Assembly: GCA_964435115.1 (NCBI GenBank)
Contig: CAYSYM010000072.1
Coordinates: forward strand, 1-16,533
Direction of reading: 5' to 3'
DNA: 16,533 bases
Origin: CAYSYM01 sp964435115
GTDB lineage: Bacteria; Chloroflexota; UBA6077; CF-72
Of this stretch, positions 7,450-15,555 are shown in pieces. The translations under genes were made by a program, and so were the position numbers. How positions within the stretch are numbered: the first letter of the stretch is position 1; each line of letters begins with the position of its first letter. A model generated the notes under the pieces. The model was not told the DNA's origin. It made no database searches and saw only the letters and a list, made by a program, of their open reading frames with translations.

Positions 7450-8766
7450 TTAAACTAAATTATTCTCTGATTTTTTAATCATAAATAATTTAGACATAAA
7501 TGCAACAAAAATTAACGTTGGTATAATATTCTTAACCAATGGTGTAAAATAAAAGAAAACAGAATATTTTAGTGTAATAACTGAATATGAAAAACAAAAG
7601 GCATAAACAACAACAGCCCACCACTTTTGTTTTCTTTTTAAAAACCACCTGACAATATAAGCAAAAAAAAGACCATTTACTAAGCCTCTAAAAAAGAGAT
7701 CGATTTCGCCGCCCCAAACAGCACTTTCTGCAATAGGACCAATTGTAAGTGGGGGGAATTCGCTTTCGGGGAAATAATTTCTGGCATACCAATACATAAT
7801 ATTCCATCTTGTACTAGAGTTTAGAGTAAAAGGCGAAATAAAGTCGTAAAAAAACATCTGCCACTCTCTTTTAGGCAATTGCCCAGAATATCTTTCGCTG
7901 TACAAATGAAAACTGGGTAGATATAAAGCACTTAATTCACCTGGAGTAATAGACACTTTACCTTCAGAATATTGCTCTTTAGCATCTTTTAAGTTTAAAT
8001 TATTTAATCGCAATACTTCAATAGCTGAAAAAAGTAGTACTAATATTAAAATAAAAAAAACAATTCTCCTTAACGAAACTATTTCTACAAAATAGTTATA
8101 TAAAAAAAAAGATTGAAGTAGGGTTATAAATATATATATTCTTGCTCCATGAGAATATATTAATTCATATGTGCAAATTAATATGATACTTATTGAGATT
8201 AGATTTTTATATCTTTTATAGTCAAAAAACATTAAAGTTATAAGTATAATATAAAACCCTGCTTTAAATCGTATAAATACAGATGCCGAAATCTGTAAGA
8301 GAACTGGTAAATGGTTGTATCGGGTATAATTATCATAATAATCGTTCACAGGTGCAGATAATATACTCAGAAAAAGTGAGTTTAAAATAATAATACTTAT
8401 TAGAGCGACAATTGTATAATGAAATGATTTATTAATATTTTCATATAAAGTTATATTTTCCTTACCCCTGTATGAAATATAACCAACAGCAAAACAAAAA
8501 ATAAAAAGTAAATGTCTCCAAAAATTAAGTATTAATTCACTTTTGTTATTAGATAATAAGCCAAACAGAGCCGAGGTATCATAATCAGGATTTACAAGTC
8601 CATATGCAATAGCTATTCCTGGAGCTATTGTGTATATTTCTAATAAAGACATAGACACAAATCCCAGATCACAAAACAAATTCTTTCCAGCTATTCTATA
8701 AAGCCTTTTTAGAAAAAACAGATAAACTAAAAGAACGAGTATAAGTGGAATGTAAATATTATCCAT
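7450..8766 (-). CDS. wzy: Wzy-like O-antigen/capsule polymerase
   Basis: A 438-residue integral membrane protein with about 10-11 hydrophobic segments, for example near 5-22, 30-56, 83-98, 118-138, 158-182, 189-206 and 231-248. One large hydrophilic loop follows at roughly 250-345 (PSFHLYSERYSGQLPKREW..), and two to three helices end the protein. That layout is typical of Wzy polymerases, which join flipped repeat units en bloc at the periplasmic face of the inner membrane. Sequence conservation in Wzy is poor, so the call rests on topology and on position between glycosyltransferase genes and near wzx. No O-antigen ligase (WaaL) candidate competes within this window. It is among the most AT-rich genes here: two sampled 60-base stretches have only 10 and 11 G/C. 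It holds a 9-base homopolymer (plus-strand A, 8102-8110). Confidence 0.8.
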   Translation of the reverse strand: MDNIYIPLILVLLVYLFFLKRLYRIAGKNLFCDLGFVSMSLLEIYTIAPGIAIAYGLVNPDYDTSALFGLLSNNKSELILNFWRHLLFIFCFAVGYISYRGKENITLYENINKSFHYTIVALISIIILNSLFLSILSAPVNDYYDNYTRYNHLPVLLQISASVFIRFKAGFYIILITLMFFDYKRYKNLISISIILICTYELIYSHGARIYIFITLLQSFFLYNYFVEIVSLRRIVFFILILVLLFSAIEVLRLNNLNLKDAKEQYSEGKVSITPGELSALYLPSFHLYSERYSGQLPKREWQMFFYDFISPFTLNSSTRWNIMYWYARNYFPESEFPPLTIGPIAESAVWGGEIDLFFRGLVNGLFFAYIVRWFLKRKQKWWAVVVYAFCFSYSVITLKYSVFFYFTPLVKNIIPTLIFVAFMSKLFMIKKSENNLV

Positions 8767-8823
8767 TTAAATTTCAGTATGTTATCAAAATATCCCTTAC
8801 TGCCAGATTAAATCTTGCCTATG

Positions 8824-10146
8824 TCAATTACCATTATTTATTTGATCCAATATCATTTGACTTAATTTTTTCCTTTTTTTAAATGAAAGAATCTTATATT
8901 TTATAGAATTAATTACCATTTTCCAAAAAGTTGTTGCCCTAAGTTTTGAAAATATTTGAAAAGCAAAATGTGTTACATACGCAGCATCAAAAATATTAGA
9001 AATGCCACTTTTTTTTGCATCAATCGATAATAATTTTGAACTTATTGAATTACCTTGAACTGGCTTGCGACAATCTTTCCTAAACTTCCTTAATCTTTTT
9101 TCAAAATAAGTAGTTAATCCCTTTTGCTTTGCAATAGCTTTAATTATATAAAATTCTCTTACCATATTGTCTTCACTGAATATCCCATGCTCAAGTTCTT
9201 TAAGGGATTTATTTATTAAATTCTTAAAGTCAATCGAAGGAAACTCACCAGGCCATCCCAACTGATCCTGAGCTGTTAAAAGAAAGTCAGCCGTCATCAA
9301 TGAAATGAGAGGGGAATAAGATTGCGATGCCAACTCCTTATGCATAGGATGTTTTTCAACATTCTTAAAAAAAGCAGCCGATAAATTATCGGCTACTTCT
9401 CCTTTATTCAAATATGCTGCTCCTTGAGATGTAGGCGATGAACCATATATTGTTAATGGTTCATAACAAAATACATATTTATCAACTTCGCCTGCTAATA
9501 TTATACCAGAATAACCATCCGGAGTTGAACATGAATAAAATTTGCCATTGACAGATCTTTTTTTAACCTGATCTACTAACCTTGTTGATACTACGCCTTT
9601 AACATAAATCATTGGCGATTCATCATCTGAAACATAATATAGCAGTTTGGATTGCCTTTCTAAAAATTGCTTTGAATTAATTATTTTTATTCCTGATAAT
9701 AGTTTGCCTCGATTATGCGGCAAAAATAATTGACCATTTTCTGTCCTTACTCCTGGGTAAAAAAACATAGCAATAGACCATGCCAACAACTCTTGTTGGG
9801 TTTCAAATAAAATATCCCTCATTCTTCTTATACAATTTGGCAATAATCCATCATCTCCACCCAGTGCAAAAACATAGCCTGGCTTTACGTGATTTAACGC
9901 AAATTCAAAATTCTCCAGCATACCAACTCCACTACCTGGCGATATATAACGAATTCTTGAATCCTTGCGAGCAGCTTCTAGAACAATTTCCTTAGTATTA
10001 TCTTGGCTTCCATCATCAGAGACTATTATTTCTAAATTTTCATAGTCTTGATTAGCACAAGTTCGTAGTGTGTGGTATAAGTATTCTGCTCTATCCTTTG
10101 TGGGTATGATAACCGTAAATAATGGATTTTCTTTAATATCCTCCAT
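8824..10146 (-). CDS. GT2 family glycosyltransferase with long C-terminal extension
   Basis: A 440-residue protein whose N-terminal 110 residues or so form a GT-A glycosyltransferase domain of family GT2: FTVIIPTKDRAEYL (10-23), nucleotide-binding SDDGSQDNT (43-51), and the metal-binding acidic motif FALGGDDG (93-100). The remaining 300 or more residues are not a second recognisable catalytic domain to my eye. They are mostly soluble, and the C-terminus is rich in lysine and arginine (SFKKRKKLSQ), which could favour contact with the inner membrane. The length is well above a minimal GT2 enzyme, but such extensions are common in polysaccharide loci. The start is the ATG at 10146, 11 bases after the flippase stop codon. 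It likely adds one sugar of the repeat unit; donor unknown. Confidence 0.88.
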   Translation of the reverse strand: MEDIKENPLFTVIIPTKDRAEYLYHTLRTCANQDYENLEIIVSDDGSQDNTKEIVLEAARKDSRIRYISPGSGVGMLENFEFALNHVKPGYVFALGGDDGLLPNCIRRMRDILFETQQELLAWSIAMFFYPGVRTENGQLFLPHNRGKLLSGIKIINSKQFLERQSKLLYYVSDDESPMIYVKGVVSTRLVDQVKKRSVNGKFYSCSTPDGYSGIILAGEVDKYVFCYEPLTIYGSSPTSQGAAYLNKGEVADNLSAAFFKNVEKHPMHKELASQSYSPLISLMTADFLLTAQDQLGWPGEFPSIDFKNLINKSLKELEHGIFSEDNMVREFYIIKAIAKQKGLTTYFEKRLRKFRKDCRKPVQGNSISSKLLSIDAKKSGISNIFDAAYVTHFAFQIFSKLRATTFWKMVINSIKYKILSFKKRKKLSQMILDQINNGN

Positions 10147-10157
10147 TTCTATTTTAT

Positions 10158-11720
10158 TTAAGATTCATTAAAATGCAATAGCGTCTGGTTACTTAATGAA
10201 GTAATTAGTTTTTTATAAAATGTTAAAGTAATAATAATCACTAAAATCAAACCAGATACTCCGAACCACATAAAAGTTTCTACACGGTTTAAATAGTCAG
10301 GCTTAAGAATATGTGTTATATATGAGAAAGGAAGTGCAAGCAAAAGAGGGGGTATAAGCACAGTTAAATACCACCTAAACAATTCACCTGTTAATAATTT
10401 TCTATGCATTAAATATAGCCCCAACGTAATTTCTGAAATACCATGTGTTAACCAAACCAATGTACCTCCAATAATTCCAAAATATCTGATAGCAAAAAAC
10501 ATTAAAATTCCGCCAATTATTACTGAACCAGCCATCATTTTTACATGAAGCCCTGTCCATCCGTGGGCTTGTTGAAATGCTGCCGGCAACCACCCTAAAC
10601 CAGAACCTACTACCCCTACTAGTATAAGTTTGAAAACATGACTAACAGTTTGATCCTTATAACCTAACCAAACATAAAAAATATCATCAGCGAAGAAGAA
10701 TCCAATACAACCCATTGAAATAATAATAATTGAAATCAATTGGCAACTATAAAAATATTCTTTCCTTAGGTTAGTTGTATCACCTATTGAATGTAATTCC
10801 GAATATATAGGGAAAAAAGACTTGTAAAATGGTTGAATAGCCAATTGTAAAAATCCTGAACCAGTAAATGCTATTGCATATTTTCCTAGGTCAGTTGTAG
10901 GTAACATTTTACTTATTGCGATCCGATCAATGTTAGACAGTATAACAACAACAATTGATGTTAACGCCATACCTAAAGAAAACTTAGCCGACTGACGCAA
11001 TAATTCTTTTTTAAATAATGGCTTTAAGCCATCTGCATGCTTTAAAATTTCTTTCCACAAAAAATAACGTGTACCAAATGTCTGAATAGCAGCTACAAAG
11101 ATCTGAGCTGAAAAAAAATATATTAAATTATTATGCCACAGCAAAATTAAAGCCCCAACCCCATATCTTACTGTATTACCTGCAATTTGCAGAATATTCA
11201 TGGTTCTATGATCTTGCATCCCAATCAATCCATTTATATATAATACATTAGGAAATTGAAAAAAAAGCGTAAAGCTCATAACTATCATCACTGTCTTAAT
11301 ATTTATTATGCTCTGATTCTCAATATTGAACCATCTGCCCGAAAATTTAACAGAAAAAATAAGTAAAAGAATTATGATAATTAAAGCGATACTCCAATAA
11401 AACGATTCGAATGTTTTTAGTATATTTTGTCGATTAATATTTTTTTTTTTATTCGGTTTTGCACTAGCAAATTCTTTAATGATTGTAGCACCTAATCCAA
11501 AATCTAATAAATTCATCATTGATTGAAGCACCATCCATAAACTTAATATTCCATATTGCTCTAAGCCAAGTTTTGAAACATACCAGGGTGTAGATATTAA
11601 TATTAGTATCGCTAACCAGATTCCTGATGAAAAATTCCAAAAAATATTTTTACTGGATCTTGAAGATATAAAATGCAGAAATATTTTTTTTAGCCAACTA
11701 ATGATATAATTAAAATTCAT
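10158..11720 (-). CDS. wzx: Wzx-type polysaccharide flippase
   Basis: A 520-residue polytopic membrane protein of the MATE-like/MOP exporter superfamily, which flips the undecaprenyl-linked repeat unit across the inner membrane. Seen: an N-terminal amphipathic stretch, then KNIFWNFSSGIWLAILILISTPWYVSKLGLEQYGILSL, the classic first two helices of Wzx with the LGLEQYG turn. About a dozen further hydrophobic segments follow, with the conserved LGKYAIA-type turn near the middle. The frame can be extended to a TTG at 11747, but the ATG at 11720 is preferred. An uninterrupted run of 11 adenines on the coding strand (plus-strand T 11440-11450) encodes part of NKKKN at about residues 90-94 and is a possible slippage site. 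The gene is 11 bases before the GT2 gene. Confidence 0.9.
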   Translation of the reverse strand: MNFNYIISWLKKIFLHFISSRSSKNIFWNFSSGIWLAILILISTPWYVSKLGLEQYGILSLWMVLQSMMNLLDFGLGATIIKEFASAKPNKKKNINRQNILKTFESFYWSIALIIIILLLIFSVKFSGRWFNIENQSIINIKTVMIVMSFTLFFQFPNVLYINGLIGMQDHRTMNILQIAGNTVRYGVGALILLWHNNLIYFFSAQIFVAAIQTFGTRYFLWKEILKHADGLKPLFKKELLRQSAKFSLGMALTSIVVVILSNIDRIAISKMLPTTDLGKYAIAFTGSGFLQLAIQPFYKSFFPIYSELHSIGDTTNLRKEYFYSCQLISIIIISMGCIGFFFADDIFYVWLGYKDQTVSHVFKLILVGVVGSGLGWLPAAFQQAHGWTGLHVKMMAGSVIIGGILMFFAIRYFGIIGGTLVWLTHGISEITLGLYLMHRKLLTGELFRWYLTVLIPPLLLALPFSYITHILKPDYLNRVETFMWFGVSGLILVIIITLTFYKKLITSLSNQTLLHFNES

Positions 11721-11824
11721 ACTTAATAAATCATATTGTAATTTCAATTACTGATATTTCAAGCAACTTATAAGACAAAAAAATCATTAATAATATTTTT
11801 AATTTCATAAATAACCCACATAAA

Positions 11825-12682
11825 CTATTTGATATCATAGTGTGGATATATCTCACTATGAGAATTGATCCAAGTTTTCATTTCTCGAATCATATATTCA
11901 TAAGATGGTACTTTAAAAGAAAAATCATTTCGGATGTTTTTTAATGATTTATCTAATTTAAACTCATCAAACCTGTTTATTACAACTTGATTATTTCTAA
12001 AATACTTATTAAATAAACCTAACAATTCATACTTTGAAATACTATTATTGTTAACTAAATTATATAACCCACAAACATTTTCTTCAACTGCCTTTTCCAT
12101 TGCCTTTGCAAGTGTAAGTGTTGTAACACCAGACCATAACGCACCAGTATATCCCTTTATAGTACCATTTTGTTTCATAAACCAATTGAACAAACCAATT
12201 CCGCTGACATTCATATCAGGACCTATAATTGAATTACGAAAAGTAAGGTTTTTGCTATCCTCAATTTCACCTAAAGCCTTCGTACGATCATAAAATTTAG
12301 TTCCATCACGTAAACTATTTTCAACATAAGGTCCTGTATTTCCAGCAAAAACACAATCAGTACTCATTTGTATAAGTTTCGTTTTTTCATTTTTTAACAC
12401 ATCAACAATTAAATGAGGCAAATAACTATTGAGATATACTGCTTTTGACTTATCATCCGAGGCTGACTTGTTTAAGATACCAATGCAATTAATAACGGCA
12501 TCATATTGTCCTTTAATTAACGTTTCAATAAACTTCTCTGTTTCAAATACATTTCCAATAATATTATTACAATAAGGGAACTTGTATCTGGAATAGGCAA
12601 AAACATCATGGTTTTTTTCCTTAAAATATAAACTAACTGTGTGACCTGCCATTCCATTTGCACCTAAAACTAATATTTTCAT
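11825..12682 (-). CDS. RmlD-like NAD(P)-dependent sugar reductase
   Basis: This is a 285-residue short-chain dehydrogenase related to dTDP-4-dehydrorhamnose reductase (RmlD) and to the WbvR/FnlB reductases. Seen: MKILVLGANGMAGH with the GxxGxxG nucleotide-binding motif (G7, G10, G13); INCIGIL (64-70); STD (107-109); and the catalytic YxxxK as Y131 and K135 in FYDRTKALGE. The C-terminal half carries the substrate-binding region (GPDMNVSGIGLFNWFM, WSGVTTLTLAKAME). The frame extends to a TTG at 12691, but ATG at 12682 gives the exact family start. It lies directly downstream of the 2-epimerase gene. In this context the likely job is 4-keto reduction of the UDP-linked 6-deoxy-hexosamine intermediate made by the FnlA-like enzyme, rather than dTDP-rhamnose synthesis, since no rmlA/B is here. 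Unlike E. coli FnlB or CapF it has no fused cupin domain. Confidence 0.85.
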   Translation of the reverse strand: MKILVLGANGMAGHTVSLYFKEKNHDVFAYSRYKFPYCNNIIGNVFETEKFIETLIKGQYDAVINCIGILNKSASDDKSKAVYLNSYLPHLIVDVLKNEKTKLIQMSTDCVFAGNTGPYVENSLRDGTKFYDRTKALGEIEDSKNLTFRNSIIGPDMNVSGIGLFNWFMKQNGTIKGYTGALWSGVTTLTLAKAMEKAVEENVCGLYNLVNNNSISKYELLGLFNKYFRNNQVVINRFDEFKLDKSLKNIRNDFSFKVPSYEYMIREMKTWINSHSEIYPHYDIK

Positions 12683-12710
12683 AATTCTCAATTGAAATTT
12701 GAAATGAATA

Positions 12711-13838
12711 TCAAATTGTTTTATGCCACACAGTTCTGTTAATATAATCCGTATATGAAATAATTATTCTTACAACTTTCTTAGAAACATTATCTGTTTC
12801 ATAGTCTACAACTGTTGTTATTTTATTTTCAGCATCTTTGTGTTGAGAAGTTACAACATCAATTGATTCCAATATTCTATTAGAAAATAATCCCGACATA
12901 ATTAAAATACCTTCATCCATTCCTTCCGGTCTCTCATGAGCCTGACGTATTGTAATTGCCGGAAAATTTAAAATTGATGATTCTTCTGTAATTGTACCAC
13001 TATCAGATATTACACAAAAAGCATTCATCTGTAATTTTATATAATCGATAAAACCAAATGGCTTCATGAATTTTATAAGTGTGTTTTCGTTGACAAAGTC
13101 AAGAGCCTCCAATTTCTTTCTAGTTCGGGGATGGGTAGAGATAATGATTTTTTTGTTATACTTCTTTGTTATCAAATTCAAAGATTCAAGTAAGTTTTCA
13201 AAATTAATTTCAGAGTCAACATTTTCTTCTCGATGAGTGCTAACAATAAAATATGATTCTTTAGTTAATTGCTCCTTTTGTAGAATATCAGAATTCACAA
13301 TTTTTTCCTTGTGGAAAAGTAAAACTTCCTTCATTGGAGAACCGGTTTTGATAATAGTTTCCGGAGATAATCCCTCTGCGATCAAGTATCTACGGGCATG
13401 TTCAGAAAGCGGCATATTTATATCACTCAAATGATCAACTATTTTTCTATTGATTTCCTCAGGAACACGCTGATCAAAACAACGATTACCTGCTTCCATA
13501 TGAAATATCGGGATTTTATTTCGTTTTGCAGAAATTACTGATAAACAACTATTGGTATCGCCATAAATCAAAAAGGCATCAGGCTCTTCTCTTTTTATTA
13601 ATTCATCAATTTTAATAATTACATTTCCAATAGTTTCGGTAGGGTTGTTGCCAGCTGCATTTAAAAAATAATCAGGTTTTCGAATTCCCAATTGCTCAAA
13701 AAAAATTTCATTAAGCTCGTAATCAAAATTTTGACCTGTATGTACAATAATATGGTTGGAATATTTATCTAATTCTGCAATAACTCTGCTTAGCTTAATA
13801 ATTTCTGGTCGCGTACCTACTACAGTCATTACTTTCAT
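12711..13838 (-). CDS. wecB: UDP-N-acetylglucosamine 2-epimerase (non-hydrolysing), WecB/FnlC/CapG type
   Basis: A 375-residue protein with the full pattern of the non-hydrolysing UDP-GlcNAc 2-epimerase family, a GT-B fold enzyme of the cytosol. Seen: VVGTRPEIIKL (6-16), HTGQNFDYELNEIFF (33-47), YGDTNS with D94, HMEAGNR with E115, PEEINR (126-131, with the catalytic glutamate), STHREEN with H202, and SDSGTITEESSIL and RQAHERPE in the C-terminal half. These correspond to the catalytic D95, E117, E131 and H213 of E. coli WecB as I recall them. Next to an FnlA-like dehydratase and a reductase, it most likely does the last step, C2 epimerisation of the UDP-linked 6-deoxy-L-hexosamine (FnlC/WbjD/CapG role), rather than making UDP-ManNAc. 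The ATG start is clear. A 70-base gap separates it from the cupin gene. Confidence 0.9.
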   Translation of the reverse strand: MKVMTVVGTRPEIIKLSRVIAELDKYSNHIIVHTGQNFDYELNEIFFEQLGIRKPDYFLNAAGNNPTETIGNVIIKIDELIKREEPDAFLIYGDTNSCLSVISAKRNKIPIFHMEAGNRCFDQRVPEEINRKIVDHLSDINMPLSEHARRYLIAEGLSPETIIKTGSPMKEVLLFHKEKIVNSDILQKEQLTKESYFIVSTHREENVDSEINFENLLESLNLITKKYNKKIIISTHPRTRKKLEALDFVNENTLIKFMKPFGFIDYIKLQMNAFCVISDSGTITEESSILNFPAITIRQAHERPEGMDEGILIMSGLFSNRILESIDVVTSQHKDAENKITTVVDYETDNVSKKVVRIIISYTDYINRTVWHKTI

Positions 13839-13908
13839 AAGAAAAATTTACTTCCACAATAAAATTTAATAGAATATAGCCTATAACCACTTTTCCATCA
13901 TTAACCAG

Positions 13909-14367
13909 CTACAAAATTTCTTTTTTTCGATTTTCTATATTATTCCAGTCAACCCATAAATTTTTGTCATATTTACAACTATCATTCCGAGCTTCTTCTA
14001 TTGACTTGTCGGAAAAAACAAGCAATATAGAATTCTCCATAGTCGCTTTTATACAGTTTGCATATCCTTCTGGAACACAAATTATCTTACTACTATCTTC
14101 AGACAAATCAATTATACTTGGAACAAGCGAAGAGCTTGGATAATCCCAATTATCAATCTTTACTAATGCAATAATAAAAGCCCCCTTAACACAATAAAAC
14201 CACTTTTTTTCAAATTTATGACCATTCCAGCCTCTTACTATTTCTTTCTTAGGGTGATGAATAATATAAAATCTTTTAATTTCACTAAAACGAAATTTAT
14301 TTAACGAACTTATATAGCCACGAAAATCCTTAAAAATCTTCCCTTCAATTATTTTTATTTCAGACAT
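13909..14367 (-). CDS. RmlC/FdtA-like cupin sugar epimerase or isomerase
   Basis: A 152-residue single-domain cupin of the dTDP-4-dehydrorhamnose 3,5-epimerase/3,4-ketoisomerase type. Seen: KIFKDFRGYIS (10-20), IIHHPKKEIVRGWNGHK (35-51), WFYCVKGAF (56-64), VKIDNW (69-74) and the late cupin motif VPEGYANCI (98-106), which matches VPxGxAHG of RmlC. The RGxH motif of RmlC, whose histidine is catalytic, reads RGWN here (N48), with a histidine two residues on (H50). Start: GTG 14385 and ATG 14382 are in frame, but ATG 14367 gives the usual family N-terminus and overlaps the stop of the upstream fnlA by 8 bases (ATGTCTGA), a sign of translational coupling. Context suggests it acts on the 4-keto product of the FnlA-like enzyme, taking the place of the C-terminal cupin of CapF/FnlB. 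The exact reaction is uncertain. Confidence 0.75.
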   Translation of the reverse strand: MSEIKIIEGKIFKDFRGYISSLNKFRFSEIKRFYIIHHPKKEIVRGWNGHKFEKKWFYCVKGAFIIALVKIDNWDYPSSSLVPSIIDLSEDSSKIICVPEGYANCIKATMENSILLVFSDKSIEEARNDSCKYDKNLWVDWNNIENRKKEIL

Positions 14368-15397
14368 AACGCCATTTTTCATCACTTAAATCTTCCTGAA
14401 TCATTGGTAATTTAGTTAATAGTATTTTCATTTCTTCTTTATTCAGCCTGTGAGTATTGTGTGAATGATAATCTTCAAATCTTGAAATTTCTTCGCCGTC
14501 TTCAAAATAGTTTTCATAATTCAAGTCTCTGCTATCGCATGGAATCCTATAATAACTTTCCATATCTATAGCTTTTGACATCTCCTCCCTAGTAACCAAA
14601 GTTTCATATAGCTTTTCACCATGCCTTGTGCCAATCGTTTTTATTTCACTTTTAATCTGATATAATTCCAATAAGGACTCTGCCAAAGTCTGTATAGTTG
14701 TTGCAGGAGCTTTTTGTACAAACAAATCGCCATTCTTACCATGATGAAAAGCAAACAGCACCAAATCCACTGCATCGTCTAATGTCATCATAAATCTTGT
14801 CATATTAGTATCTGTAATAGTCAGTGATTTACCTGTTTTAATTTGTTCAATAAATAAAGGAATCACAGAGCCGCGACTAGCCATAACATTGCCATAACGT
14901 GTACAACAAATTGTTGTTTCAGCATTTTCACCTAAAGAGCGCCCTCTTGCAATAGACACTTTTTCCATCATTGCTTTACTTATACCCATTGCATTGATAG
15001 GATAACATGCTTTATCAGTTGAAAGAACAACCACATTTTTTACTTTATGTTCAATGGCCGAATTAATTACATTATTTGTACCAAGTATATTCGTGTAAAC
15101 AGCCTGAATAGGAAAAAATTCACAAGATGGCACTTGCTTTAAGGCTGCAGCAGCAAAGACAAAATCCACACCCTTCATAGCGTAATCAACAGATTCCTTA
15201 TCCCGAACGTCACCAATGTAAAATTTAATTTTGGAATCTTGGTATTGATGACGCATATCATCCTGTTTCTTTTCATCCCTAGAGAATATGCGAATTTCTT
15301 TAACATCGGTTTTTAATAATCTATTTAAAACCGCATTCCCAAACGAGCCAGTTCCTCCTGTTATTAAAATAGATTTGCATTTAAAATTAATTTCCAT
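14360..15397 (-). CDS. fnlA: UDP-GlcNAc 4,6-dehydratase/5-epimerase, FnlA/CapE/WbjB type
   Basis: A 345-residue extended SDR enzyme, equal in length to E. coli FnlA and S. aureus CapE. It removes water from UDP-GlcNAc and inverts C5, starting L-sugar synthesis in the cytosol. Seen: SILITGGTGSFG (9-20, NAD-binding), FSRDEKKQDDMRH (38-50), GDVRDKESV (62-70), AAALKQVPSCEFFP (83-96), LSTDKACYPINAMGISK (125-141), CTRYGNVMASRGSVIPLF and TRFMM. The usual catalytic tyrosine of YxxxK is methionine (M137, with K141), which I recall as characteristic of this FnlA/CapE subfamily, so it is not a defect. The frame opens at a TTG at 15448, but ATG 15397 gives the normal start. The C-terminus overlaps the cupin gene by 8 bases. 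It follows the methyltransferase gene after a gap of over 100 bases. Confidence 0.92.
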   Translation of the reverse strand: MEINFKCKSILITGGTGSFGNAVLNRLLKTDVKEIRIFSRDEKKQDDMRHQYQDSKIKFYIGDVRDKESVDYAMKGVDFVFAAAALKQVPSCEFFPIQAVYTNILGTNNVINSAIEHKVKNVVVLSTDKACYPINAMGISKAMMEKVSIARGRSLGENAETTICCTRYGNVMASRGSVIPLFIEQIKTGKSLTITDTNMTRFMMTLDDAVDLVLFAFHHGKNGDLFVQKAPATTIQTLAESLLELYQIKSEIKTIGTRHGEKLYETLVTREEMSKAIDMESYYRIPCDSRDLNYENYFEDGEEISRFEDYHSHNTHRLNKEEMKILLTKLPMIQEDLSDEKWRYV

Positions 15398-15448
15398 TAT
15401 ATTCTTTTTATTATAGTTCAAATATTTAGTCACTACTTTTAAAATCAA

Positions 15449-15555
15449 TAATGCAATTTATTGAAATTTATTAATCGCAATATTTATATTCAAGCTTTAA
15501 TATTTTTAGCTTTTAGGGGTAACTATATAGATAAGATTTTTTACACGAAAAAGTA
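15449..15555. other. Gap between methyltransferase and fnlA
   Basis: With the preferred fnlA start at 15397 the non-coding gap is about 158 bases. It holds a short inverted repeat (AAGCT 15492-15496 and AGCTT 15508-15512) with no T tract after it on the minus strand. No full promoter match was found. An incomplete -7-like element (complement of CAAATATT near 15419) is too weak to call. Confidence 0.3.

Noticed and set aside
10402..10593. Minus-strand frame of 63 codons inside the flippase gene
   Set aside because: It lies in another frame of wzx and shows low-complexity translation; no sign of a frameshifted gene fragment.
11825..12682. dTDP-rhamnose synthesis (RmlD with the RmlC-like cupin)
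   Set aside because: No rmlA or rmlB gene is present, and both genes are embedded with an FnlA-like dehydratase and a UDP-GlcNAc 2-epimerase, so a UDP-hexosamine pathway explains the set better.
15398..15448. Longer N-terminus for the FnlA-like protein from a TTG codon
   Set aside because: Family members begin a few residues before the ITGGTGSFG motif, which fits the ATG at 15397; similar TTG extensions of wzi, wzx and the reductase were rejected for the same reason.
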